A stretch of 64,000 nucleotides of DNA from Muricauda sp. SCSIO 65647 (lineage in GTDB: Bacteria > Bacteroidota > Bacteroidia > Flavobacteriales > Flavobacteriaceae): NCBI RefSeq assembly GCF_021534965.1, contig NZ_CP091037.1:3541501-3605500 (forward strand), given 5' to 3'. Position 1 is the first letter of the stretch, and each line of letters starts with the position of its first letter. Of this stretch, positions 1-6,824 are shown piece after piece. The notes under the pieces are model-generated. The model did not search any database. It worked only from the letters and a program-made list of their open reading frames with translations, and was not told the DNA's origin. Made by a program: the position numbers and the translations under genes.

Positions 1-37
1 CAAAAGCAGAGAAGGGGTTCGATTCCCTTAGGAAAAA
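1..37 (+). tRNA. possible 3' end of a tRNA (or att-site copy), cut by the window edge
   Basis: Bases 13-29 form a T-arm: a 5-bp stem AGGGG/CCCTT around the 7-nt loop TTCGATT. The seven bases that follow (AGGAAAA, 30-36) and one discriminator base could be the 3' acceptor strand. No CCA is encoded and the 5' half lies outside the window, so acceptor pairing cannot be tested. A short tRNA 3' end next to an AT-rich RT island would also fit an attachment-site duplicate left by an integrating element. Confidence 0.3.
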
Positions 38-229
38 CAACTACCTATTTATTAGGAGTCAACATACTTAAGTAACAATGTCTTATCATCACTCTTTTTA
101 CTCTTCTTACCTGGTGTCAGTATTCTTAAAAAATATGGCAGTAAAAAACTGACAAAGAGTCATTTAAAATTAATCTATCTAAGGAATTTTCCCCTTTTTC
201 AATTTGGGTATGGTTTATGTTCAATAAAA

Positions 230-501
230 AGCATTATGGCTGGGACAAGACCAGCAGATACGTTTTATGCTAAGTGCACATTTGTGTTCCACGCGCAGAA
301 TTTCGGCTGACGCGTGAAGTGTGATTCCAATTTCACAAATCTGCAACCATGTTCTTACAAGTTTCATGGCCAGTAGAATAGTGAAGGGAGTTACCTTAAG
401 TTCAACTTCTGTTATTGCTGTCATATTGCACGGTTCTATCAAAGTTACGAACTTCATTCTATCAAAGAGTGGCGTTGTGTATTGCGAAAGCAAGAAGCAA
501 C
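230..501 (+). ncRNA. candidate structured ncRNA leader upstream of the reverse transcriptase
   Basis: This gene-free stretch folds convincingly by eye. One hairpin is GCTGG/CCAGC (239-243/251-255). A long hairpin domain has an outer stem 275-286/334-345 with one mismatch, stacked on a GC-rich inner stem 287-298/307-318 with one or two bulges and loop AATTTCGG. A final hairpin has a GAAA tetraloop closed by TTGC/GCAA (482-485/490-493) inside GTTG/CAAC (474-477/498-501). An 11-nt direct repeat, TTCTATCAAAG, occurs at 434-444 and 457-467, 23 nt apart. Known DRT2 and DRT9 systems carry an ncRNA template in exactly this place. That this RNA is the template is inference; its ends are not known. Confidence 0.45.
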
Positions 502-556
502 ATCAGGATTGTATCTGCCAATTAAGGTAAGCCACGACCAGCCATATTTTTTTACT

Positions 557-2275
557 ATGGTTGAAGATTGGTTGAAATTTAAAAAATATCCCCACATTGG
601 ACGTCCCTTAACAAAAAGGAGGGACAGTGGTTGGATAATTAATTATGTTACCAATCCAGACAAAATCACCAATCATAAATTTGTACCTCTCCTTCACAGA
701 ACATTAAATCAACGCAAGTATAGACCTGCTAAAAATGCTTTAAAAAACGAATATGGCAAGAGGCAGCGGACGGTAGGTGAAAAAAAGCAACGTCACATAT
801 TTTTTTCATCTCATTTGGATTCCATTATTTATAGTTACTACAGTCATTTGCTTACCATTGCCTATGAAGATTACTTAAAAGACAAACCTTACTCTTCTGT
901 TGCTGTCGCATACCGAAAAATCCCTATTAAAAATGGAAAAAGTGGAAATAAGTCCAACATAGAATTTGCATTCGAAGCTCTAAATTTTATTGAAGAAAAT
1001 AAACACCGAAAGCTTTCTATAATCGTGGCGGATGTCACTTCCTTTTTTGACAATTTAGACCATCGCTTATTACACGCTCAATGGAAGCGAGTTTTAAGAG
1101 TCAATAATATGCCGGAAGATCATTATGCAGTTTATAAAAATTTGATTGCAAAGAATTATGTCAATGAAAACGAACTTTTTAATCGTTTCCAGCACAAACT
1201 AATGATAGAACGATTTAAGCCACATGATACTTCACAAACAGAACTAAAAAGAAAAAAGGTCAGCAAAATCTACAACATGCGGCACGAAAAAGTGGTTGCA
1301 TTCTGCACTACTGAAGAATTTTTTGATGAAGCCACTGATCTTATTCGCTATGACAAGCCTCTAAGTTCTAGAAGTAGGAGTGAACTCGGAAAAACTAAAC
1401 TCAAAGGTATTCCACAAGGTACTCCAATAAGTGCTACTTTGGCTAACATCTACATGTTAGATTTTGACGAAAAGGTTAATAACGCCGTAATTGACTCTTC
1501 AAAAAAAGCTTACTACCAAAGGTACAGTGATGATCTTATCATAATTTGTAATCGAGAGGATGAAGAATACTTTTACAGTTTGATACAAAATGAAATTGAA
1601 GTTAAAGCGAAGCTCGACATTCAACGTAAAAAGACCAACATATACCATTATGAGTTAAATGAGACTGGCGAATTTATGGGCGGGATAGTTGAAAACGGAA
1701 AATTGAACCAAAACAAGCAATTGGAATATTTGGGTTTCAGCTATGATGGAGAAAAAGTCAGGGTTAAAACCGCTGGTTTTTCTAAATTTTATCGCACAAT
1801 GAAAAGGTCTTTTAGACGTGGTGCTCATTTTGCCAAAAAAGCCCATATTCCATCAAATTCATTATTTGAAACACGTTTGTATAAAAGATTTACCCATGTC
1901 GGTTCAAAACGTCGTCTAAAGTGGATGCCTGATCCCGGTAGTCCTACAGGATATAGCCGTTCTGTACATTATGACTGGGGTAATTTCATCAGTTATTTAA
2001 GTAAAGCAAACGAAGTAATGAAAGAAATCAATGGAGATGATACAATTAAAAGGCAATTCCGCAAAGTATGGTCGAAATTCCATGAGGTAAAGGAAAATAC
2101 TTATCAAGAATTGGGTAAAGTCAAGGTTTCGAAAAAGCAGGACAGAAGAAAATGCCAACCTACACTGCCTATGGCAGTTTCGGCAGGTAAACGGGCCGGT
2201 TGGGGAGTGAACCTGCCTGCCGCTGGCAGGTTTGTGGTTAACACGGCAGCACCATTGCCCTGGGCTTTGTGTTAG
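557..2275 (+). CDS. reverse transcriptase of the unknown-group/defence-associated type (DRT2/DRT9-like)
   Basis: Encodes an RNA-directed DNA polymerase of about 572 residues from the ATG at 557, chosen because the conserved block (WLKFKKYPHIGRPL) starts right after it; the frame is open upstream to 482. Palm motifs are intact: the first catalytic Asp in VADVTSFFDNLDH (about residue 159), GIPQGTPIS (about 284-292), and YSDD (about 323-326). The N-terminal pattern YVTNP..(I/V)..HKF and the block HLDSIIYSYY..YE..L....AYRK...SNIEFA match my memory of defence RTs of the UG2/UG28 groups, not group II introns (no maturase or HNH) nor DGRs. The last 45 or so residues are encoded by the palindromic 3' RNA region and look like read-through. 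The gene is clearly AT-richer than the rest of the window, suggesting transfer. RT is near certain; the defence subgroup is an inference. Confidence 0.85.
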   Translation: MVEDWLKFKKYPHIGRPLTKRRDSGWIINYVTNPDKITNHKFVPLLHRTLNQRKYRPAKNALKNEYGKRQRTVGEKKQRHIFFSSHLDSIIYSYYSHLLTIAYEDYLKDKPYSSVAVAYRKIPIKNGKSGNKSNIEFAFEALNFIEENKHRKLSIIVADVTSFFDNLDHRLLHAQWKRVLRVNNMPEDHYAVYKNLIAKNYVNENELFNRFQHKLMIERFKPHDTSQTELKRKKVSKIYNMRHEKVVAFCTTEEFFDEATDLIRYDKPLSSRSRSELGKTKLKGIPQGTPISATLANIYMLDFDEKVNNAVIDSSKKAYYQRYSDDLIIICNREDEEYFYSLIQNEIEVKAKLDIQRKKTNIYHYELNETGEFMGGIVENGKLNQNKQLEYLGFSYDGEKVRVKTAGFSKFYRTMKRSFRRGAHFAKKAHIPSNSLFETRLYKRFTHVGSKRRLKWMPDPGSPTGYSRSVHYDWGNFISYLSKANEVMKEINGDDTIKRQFRKVWSKFHEVKENTYQELGKVKVSKKQDRRKCQPTLPMAVSAGKRAGWGVNLPAAGRFVVNTAAPLPWALC

Positions 2276-2410
2276 GGCGTGAAACGCTCAAATAGCGAAG
2301 CTATTAAGACACAAAGGCACGAGAAATAGTAATTAGCCGGTGGCTGATTACTATTTTCGGTGAGATGGAGCGGAGGAGAAGCATGGCCATACACCAGCTG
2401 GCCCCTCACT
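2130..2410 (+). ncRNA. candidate structured RNA overlapping and following the RT 3' end
   Basis: A dense run of stems begins inside the last RT codons. It includes CTGCC/GGCAG, CCTGCC/GGCAGG, then a TTTGTGT/ACACAAA closing pair around two short GAA-loop hairpins (GCGT/ACGC and AATAGC/GCTATT). A 15-bp hairpin follows at 2324-2338/2342-2356 with loop GGT and one G-T pair. Next is GTGAG/CTCAC (2360-2364/2405-2409) enclosing GGCCA/TGGCC (2385-2389/2399-2403). Base use is GC-richer than the RT gene. The run ends at an intrinsic terminator, so RT and RNA are likely on one transcript. No group II domain V is seen. I do not recognise the RNA family. Confidence 0.45.
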
Positions 2411-2411
2411 A

Positions 2412-2435
2412 AAAAGGTCTACCAGACCTTTTATT
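2412..2435 (+). terminator. intrinsic terminator of the RT transcript
   Basis: A 9-bp stem AAAAGGTCT/AGACCTTTT (2412-2420/2424-2432) with loop ACC runs into TTTTATT. This is a typical rho-independent terminator and closes the RT plus 3' RNA unit. Confidence 0.75.
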
Positions 2436-2640
2436 AACGTTCGGCCCTCTTCTTGATTTTAATGGGAGGGAGGCTCTTTTTACGCAGTATAGGCGAAGTT
2501 TTTGTTAATAATTTTCGAAGCCTTGGAGAAAATTTAGAAAACTGAGACGGTTTTAGCTGCGCTAAAAATACCTCGTAAAAAGGGTCTTTTCTTTTGGTTC
2601 GTTTTCTTTGGACAAGCAAAGAAAATGAACAACCTTAACC
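2436..2640. repeat. AT-rich gene-free sequence resembling a dispersed flavobacterial intergenic element
   Basis: No credible gene. The reverse strand reads open for 61 codons, very rich in Lys and Arg, which I reject as a protein. It contains a 9-bp hairpin TTTTCTTTG/CAAAGAAAA (2602-2610/2617-2625) within a stretch resembling a sequence I recall as recurring between genes in Flavobacteriaceae. Copy number in this genome cannot be checked here. Confidence 0.3.
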
Positions 2641-2894
2641 ATTAAACTTAAAAGAAAAAACAACACGTAGGTTTCAATCCTATTTGACATAATATTTATA
2701 GGATTCGAAATATAAAGCTTCTATCAGGAGAGTATGTGAGCAAGTGCTTAGAAATTTGCTCGCTTTTCCAACGTACTATTAGAAATACTACCATAAGGTT
2801 TTGCGACAAGCGGACGAGAAGTTGCTAATAATTTTTTTCAGCTCGATGATTTTATTTGATAACTAGGTTGTGATAGTTGTAGGATGTACATAAT
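2641..2894. other. gene-free stretch with isolated hairpins
   Basis: No gene seen. Two hairpins stand out: TTTC-AATCCTAT pairing with ATAGGATT-c-GAAA (2672-2683/2698-2710), and GAGCAA/TTGCTC (2738-2743/2756-2761) followed by GCTTTT. Otherwise AT-rich. Confidence 0.35.
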
Positions 2895-2992
2895 TCCAAA
2901 TTCCCTTGTCATAATCATGAACGTTATACTGCCAAGGCACTATAACTTGATTATGTCAAATAGCGATAAAACCGCTATTACAGGAATTTGGA
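2895..2992 (+). ncRNA. predicted three-way-junction RNA of unknown class
   Basis: A 10-bp closing stem TCCAAATTCC/GGAATTTGGA (2895-2904/2983-2992) encloses two arms. Arm one is CATAATCA/TGATTATG (2910-2917/2948-2955) topped by GTTATA-c-TGCC-AA-GGCA-c-TATAAC (2923-2946). Arm two is AATAGCG/CGCTATT (2959-2965/2973-2979). Nearly every base is paired. The strand is not known, since inverted repeats fold on both. It could be a small RNA, an RNA thermosensor-like leader or a MITE-like inverted-repeat element. No gene lies within it. Confidence 0.4.
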
Positions 2993-3064
2993 GAATTGCT
3001 CCATAATTTATATTATGTAAAATAGATAATTAAGGGGTTAGTGAATGCCGACTGAAAATGGCCC

Positions 3065-3622
3065 CTATGCCACTACCTCTCTTTTTGTTTTGTCAGTGGT
3101 TGTAATATGCAGTGGTACTTCACATTGATGGGCAAGCTCGGCAATGCGCAATACTTTTGATTCCGATCCCACAAAGAAATCGCTTTTGACGGTACACTGA
3201 CCTTCATCATCAACGATCAGCACATTGGTATGCTGTTTGGATAGCCATTGGGTCAAGCCGTCGCCCATGAACGGAAATTGATTGCCCTTGCGCAACCCCA
3301 ATACGATCAGTGCGGGTCGTGATTCTTTGATCTTCTCCTGCACGATGTTTTTGATATGGCCATACCGCACCTCTACCGAACAATTGTTCTTGGGCAATAC
3401 GCCCGTCAGTTCTTCCATTTGCCTCGTCGTTGTTCGGTAATCTTCATAAAGGGCCCGTTTGGCACTGAATTGGTTGTCGCCGGCCACTACCTTCGATGGT
3501 TTTTTCACGTGCATTATTTCAAGTGCCGCATTCAAGTTATGGGCCAGTTTGTGTGCATTGATCAAGTTTTTTTGTGCTGTGTTTTTGAGGTCGTGCAAGA
3601 AGAGCACCCGATGTGATACCAT
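3065..3622 (-). CDS. universal stress protein (UspA-like), single domain
   Basis: A cytosolic protein of 185 residues with the Usp layout: N-terminal strand RVLFLHDLKNTAQKNLINA, a middle HVKK strand, and the core VRYGHIKNIVQEKIKESRPALIVLGLRKG. The nucleotide-binding G-2x-G-9x-G(S/T) loop is only partly kept, so ATP binding is uncertain. Length is a little over one Usp domain, whereas many Bacteroidota Usps are tandem. It stands alone, with its own -7 box at 3645-3652. A role in stress adaptation follows from the family only. Confidence 0.75.
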   Translation of the reverse strand: MVSHRVLFLHDLKNTAQKNLINAHKLAHNLNAALEIMHVKKPSKVVAGDNQFSAKRALYEDYRTTTRQMEELTGVLPKNNCSVEVRYGHIKNIVQEKIKESRPALIVLGLRKGNQFPFMGDGLTQWLSKQHTNVLIVDDEGQCTVKSDFFVGSESKVLRIAELAHQCEVPLHITTTDKTKREVVA

Positions 3623-3644
3623 AGCAGTTCTATTTTCTTTGGGG

Positions 3645-3652
3645 CAAATATA
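3645..3652 (-). promoter_or_regulatory. -7 box (TATATTTG) of the UspA-like gene
   Basis: Reads TATATTTG on the reverse strand, a match to the Bacteroidota sigma-A -7 consensus TAnnTTTG, 22 bases before the ATG. Confidence 0.55.
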
Positions 3653-3772
3653 ACGGCCAAAACGGGTATTGAGGGCGATACGCCCATTTATAATAGTAAT
3701 GCTTTATATAAACAGAATTTATATATTTATGATTTACCTTAAATAATACCTAATGAAATTAGCGGACCTGTA

Positions 3773-4105
3773 TCAGTAATAGCTGTTGGTGTCCAGCAAA
3801 TAAGCCTCCATTTCCGCTTGTAGTTCTTGAAAGCGGTTCAAGCAAGCCGTTATTTGCCCTTGTAGTTTTTGTTTGGCGATTTTGCGGGCGTTCAAAATGA
3901 GGTCTTGTTGCTCGGCGGCCAATTCCTTAAAGCCATGTTTTAATTGTCCGACTTTGACAAAACATCTATAGTCGGTGGGTTCGCAACGGTATGAGTTCAA
4001 CTTTTTCAAAAATTTGAACACAATACTTTGGTTGCGCTCGACCTTCATCAAAAGGTGGTCCACATTCGTATATTTCTTAAAGGTTGAGCCTTCCATGGCG
4101 ACCAT
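3773..4105 (-). CDS. hypothetical protein, 110 aa, probably helical
   Basis: Not recognised. It is a basic cytosolic protein with no signal peptide or membrane segment. The C-terminal half (QQDLILNARKIAKQKLQ...RFQELQAEMEAY) has the heptad pattern of a coiled coil, so an oligomeric regulator or adaptor is possible. The start may be residue 4 (ATG at 4096) instead of residue 1. It lies alone, divergent from hpf, with an AT-rich spacer of about 170 bases. Confidence 0.5.
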   Translation of the reverse strand: MVAMEGSTFKKYTNVDHLLMKVERNQSIVFKFLKKLNSYRCEPTDYRCFVKVGQLKHGFKELAAEQQDLILNARKIAKQKLQGQITACLNRFQELQAEMEAYLLDTNSYY

Positions 4106-4281
4106 AATTTTGTTTACGTCTCTATTTCGTATTTAAATTACGGATTTTTCTTATTCCACAGATTATGACAGCTGTCATCTTTTATAACTTTAACATTATT
4201 TAAATTTACTTTGATACAATCTTAATCTAGTGATTCGTAGTTTTCTCCAAGAATATAAATAATCGTAAAATAACGTTTGAT

Positions 4282-4587
4282 ATGGATATCATTTTTGAGT
4301 ACGACAACGTAAAATCAAGTACCCGTTTAGAAGAATTGGCCACTGAAAAGTTAAACAAACTGGGTGAAAAGTATGAGTTTATAGTAAGGGCCTCTATCTT
4401 TTTCCGCACAGAAAACAGCTCCTCTTCCGAGACCGGAAAAATTTGTGGTATCCGTATCAGTGTGCCCGGACCCCAATTGTTTGCGCAGTCAAACAGTGAG
4501 TCGTTTGAGAGTTCCCTTAAAAAAACCCTTCAAGAATTGGAGCATCAATTGGCAAAGAAGAAAACAAAATTGAAAGCGCATCGATGA
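4282..4587 (+). CDS. hpf: ribosome hibernation-promoting factor, short form (HPF/RaiA family)
   Basis: A protein of 101 residues with the S30AE (sigma-54 modulation) fold: opening strand MDIIFEYDNVKSSTRLEELATEKLNKL and helix SNSESFESSLKKTLQELEHQLAKKKTKLKAHR with its basic tail. The family binds the decoding centre of the 30S subunit and silences ribosomes in stationary phase. The central strand (GIRISVPGPQLFAQ) is typical of the HPF/YfiA core. It lacks the C-terminal dimerisation domain of long HPF, so it is the short type. Single gene. Confidence 0.8.
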   Translation: MDIIFEYDNVKSSTRLEELATEKLNKLGEKYEFIVRASIFFRTENSSSSETGKICGIRISVPGPQLFAQSNSESFESSLKKTLQELEHQLAKKKTKLKAHR

Positions 4588-4594
4588 ACGGCAG

Positions 4595-4969
4595 TTACGG
4601 GCATACATAATACCCCCTAGCGTCACTACAATCGTCACAACCCTGATCCACGCTCCATCTTTCGGCTTCGTAAGTGACCAGACCTGTGCTGGCCTTGAAA
4701 GAGATACGTGATGGGCAAATCTGGTTTTGCTGCACGGTCGGCGGCCAACCTGTACAACACTCAATGCACACTTTGTCGCCATTGTTGAAGTAGCGACCCG
4801 CTTCGGGCGTCGCTTTTGTAATCTTGTATTGGCAATAGGTCTGGCCCGTCACATGTTGGGAGACCGTCAATCGCCCCAAGTCTTGCCGCTCTTGCGCTGC
4901 GAACATGAAAAAAAACGCAAGCAGCATGATCAAGGTGCCCAAAATAATTAAAATCGTTTTTCTGCTCAT
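4595..4969 (-). CDS. membrane-anchored cysteine-rich hypothetical protein
   Basis: Residues 1-26 are a hydrophobic signal or anchor (ILIILGTLIMLLAFFFMFA). The exported part of about 95 residues has ten cysteines (CQY, CIECC, CPS, CDDC, YYVCP), enough for several disulfides or a metal site. No family recognised. It converges on hpf, 7 bases apart. The Cys pattern ending in a C-terminal VCP is unusual for a small flavobacterial envelope protein. Confidence 0.55.
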   Translation of the reverse strand: MSRKTILIILGTLIMLLAFFFMFAAQERQDLGRLTVSQHVTGQTYCQYKITKATPEAGRYFNNGDKVCIECCTGWPPTVQQNQICPSRISFKASTGLVTYEAERWSVDQGCDDCSDARGYYVCP

Positions 4970-5129
4970 GGGACATCAAAATTTATAGTATTGAATATGA
5001 GATAATTACATGAAATCTGCAAGCTTGTATGTACAAACGGTGGCCAGCACTGTACAAATGGTCGTTCGTAAAATGTGAAGTAAAAAGTATCGACTGCCCA
5101 GTGCAGTGGGTTCATGAGCTAGTGGTACA

Positions 5130-5459
5130 TTATTCATGCGCTGTGGTAGCCACCACCCTGAGCACTTTTTCTGAAAAAGGATTTTTTTGAAGCATCGATA
5201 ACAGTCTTTGTTTTCGTTTTTCTGAAATGTCCAACGTATCCAAAGCCTGTGTTATGGCCATAATACGGGCTTTGTGCTTCTGTTTTAGACTATCCCTTGC
5301 TTCTTCTGATAAGTCGATGGCCCATTCGAACTGGGCGACCTGGGTACGGGGTACCCCATCGCTGTACTTTTTTATTTCCTTTTGTGCATTTTGCCCAAAC
5401 GAAAGTTGTGCAAAAAGCAGAAACAGGCCAAACCATAAAAGAGGGTGGTTCCGCTTCAT
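5130..5459 (-). CDS. secreted hypothetical protein, 109 aa
   Basis: A Sec signal peptide (residues 1-22, cleavage near SFGQ-NAQ) precedes about 85 charged, helical residues (LSEEARDSLKQKHKARIMAITQALDTLDISEKRKQRLLSMLQ). No family recognised. The pattern of short helices with regular Leu spacing is like small periplasmic stress proteins, but that is only a resemblance. It is divergent from the yceI-like gene with about 135 bases of shared promoter region. Confidence 0.5.
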   Translation of the reverse strand: MKRNHPLLWFGLFLLFAQLSFGQNAQKEIKKYSDGVPRTQVAQFEWAIDLSEEARDSLKQKHKARIMAITQALDTLDISEKRKQRLLSMLQKNPFSEKVLRVVATTAHE

Positions 5460-5594
5460 TATACTAGTGTTCGTCGGGCGACAAGGTATTGATTTTGGTT
5501 GAATTGTGCTTGATTTTTGGATATTCGGTAAGTTTTATCGGTATTTTTGAACCAATTGGCCGTATGGCATTCATTTTGCCCCTATCTCAATACC

Positions 5595-6113
5595 ATGAAT
5601 CATTTTTTTCACGCTTTTCTGATCATTGCCCTTCTGCTCCCCCATAAAGGTTTGGCGCAGCAAGAGGTCCGTATCGCATCCGCTGCCATCACCTTTGAGT
5701 TTCCCTCAAAAAAGGTAAAAGGCAGTATCGAAGGCTTCCAATCCAATGCAATCATCGACCGACAGCAGCCCGGTAACTCTGTCTTTGAGGGCTCGGTGGC
5801 CGTCAAAACGTTAGATACCGGCATCGGTTTTAGGAATTGGGTCTTGAGGGGTAGAAAGTACTTTGATGAAGATAACCACCCCCAAATACACTTCAAGAGC
5901 AACGAGGTGGTCGAACAGAACGGAGCATTTATCGTAAAAGGCACTTTGACCCTCAAAGGAATTTCAAAACCCCTTACCATTACTTTTAACGAACAAGGAA
6001 ACCGATTGGTGGGCAACGCCTCCCTCTACTCCATCGACCACGACATTAAGATCAAGAAAAAGCGTGAAGACAATCTGGTAAACATAAACTTCGTGTTTGT
6101 CTTGGCGGAATAG
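5595..6113 (+). CDS. YceI-family lipid-binding-like periplasmic protein
   Basis: The ATG at 5595 is chosen because it begins a clear Sec signal peptide (MNHFFHAFLIIALLLPHKGLA). The mature part has the YceI lipocalin-like pattern: strands ending in FEGSVAVKTLDTGIGFRNWVLRG, then KYFDEDNHPQIHFKS and FIVKGTLTLKGISKPLTI. YceI proteins hold isoprenoid-like lipids in an extended beta barrel in the periplasm. About 172 residues, the usual size. Convergent with the polyketide operon. Confidence 0.75.
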   Translation: MNHFFHAFLIIALLLPHKGLAQQEVRIASAAITFEFPSKKVKGSIEGFQSNAIIDRQQPGNSVFEGSVAVKTLDTGIGFRNWVLRGRKYFDEDNHPQIHFKSNEVVEQNGAFIVKGTLTLKGISKPLTITFNEQGNRLVGNASLYSIDHDIKIKKKREDNLVNINFVFVLAE

Positions 6114-6114
6114 A

Positions 6115-6132
6115 CCGATTCAGAACAATCGG
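6115..6132. terminator. hairpin between convergent genes, possible bidirectional terminator
   Basis: A 6-bp stem CCGATT/AATCGG with loop CAGAAC sits between the yceI-like stop and the end of the polyketide operon. The nearest T-run lies about 7 bases after the stem on the + strand, so this is weak as a terminator. Confidence 0.3.
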
Positions 6133-6134
6133 AT

Positions 6135-6563
6135 TTACCTTTTTTTGAACAGTGCCGTGTAGATTCGCCCTACGGCCCAATTGCCCAAGGGAAAATAAAG
6201 GGCAAAAAACAAGGCCATCGCCAAACTAAAATTACGTTCGGTAAAAAACTGGTCCACCAAGTTATTGGGATAGGCATAGGAAGTGCCCAGGGCATAGCCC
6301 CCGAACTCTAACAGTCCCATGGCAATGAGGCCGTAGGCGTATTGCTGATGAAATGGTAGTCCACGCAACAATAGTGAAATGGGCACCATATAGAGAATAT
6401 AGCAGGTAATGACCTGCCACCAAAAGGTAAAACGTGCAATTTCCATCTCGGTACCGAACCAGTTCATGCCCAGGCCCCAAAGGAAATAGACCACACAGTA
6501 TATCAGCAGCAATCGACGGTCGACGTCTAGCTTTTGTTTGGCCCATTTGATAAAAGCTTCCAT
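6135..6563 (-). CDS. small polytopic membrane protein, last gene of the type III PKS operon
   Basis: A protein of 142 residues with about four hydrophobic segments (LLLIYCVVYFLWGLGMNWF, FWWQVITCYILYMVPISLLL, YGLIAMGLLEFGGYAL, FSLAMALFFALYFPLGNWAV). I do not recognise the family. Its ATG overlaps the ACP stop by one base (TAATG), so it is translationally coupled. A role in moving or placing the lipid-like product in the membrane is an inference from position alone. Confidence 0.6.
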   Translation of the reverse strand: MEAFIKWAKQKLDVDRRLLLIYCVVYFLWGLGMNWFGTEMEIARFTFWWQVITCYILYMVPISLLLRGLPFHQQYAYGLIAMGLLEFGGYALGTSYAYPNNLVDQFFTERNFSLAMALFFALYFPLGNWAVGRIYTALFKKR

Positions 6564-6817
6564 TATTTTTCCACTATTTTTTTATCGATAATGGCCAGGG
6601 CGTCCTGTACGGTCTGCATGCCATCCATATCATCATTTTCGAGCATGATGTCAAAAGCGTCCTCCACATCCAATACGATATCGACCAGATTGGCCGAGTT
6701 GATGTTCAGTTCACTGGTAAAATTGCTCTCAGGTCTGATCTCGTCGACCGAGACGTCGTCGGGCAGGTAGGTCTTGACAATCTCCTTGAGCTTGTCGTAC
6801 CGATTTTCTTTTTCCAT
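6563..6817 (-). CDS. acyl carrier protein of the type III PKS operon
   Basis: An acidic protein of 84 residues with the ACP four-helix layout. The phosphopantetheine serine is in LNINSANLVDIVLDVEDAF, a diverged form of the usual DSL motif (NSA), suggesting a dedicated carrier. Helix three is typical (MQTVQDALAIID). The ATG at 6817 fits ACP length and lies 7 bases after the ketosynthase stop. It likely shuttles the acyl starter made by the neighbouring FabI/FabZ/KAS enzymes. Confidence 0.8.
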   Translation of the reverse strand: MEKENRYDKLKEIVKTYLPDDVSVDEIRPESNFTSELNINSANLVDIVLDVEDAFDIMLENDDMDGMQTVQDALAIIDKKIVEK

Positions 6818-6824
6818 AGTTGTT

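Noticed and set aside
221-493. 90-codon open frame on the reverse strand over the RT leader
   Set aside because: It lies across strongly paired sequence, has no protein-like pattern and no promoter box; kept only as a note for the concatemer hypothesis.
482-2440. RT region as a group II intron
   Set aside because: No maturase X or HNH domain is visible in the protein and no domain V-like 34-nt hairpin follows it; the 3' hairpins do not fit.
482-2440. Diversity-generating retroelement
   Set aside because: No avd gene, template repeat or variable target gene is seen, and the RT motifs differ from those of DGR RTs.
2434-2619. 61-codon Lys/Arg-rich reverse-strand frame as a gene
   Set aside because: Low-complexity basic text, no promoter, and overlap with a hairpin; better explained as a dispersed intergenic element.
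2895-2992. Integron attC site or CRISPR repeat
   Set aside because: No RYYYAAC/GTTRRRY core pair and no integrase; it is a single copy, not a regularly spaced array.
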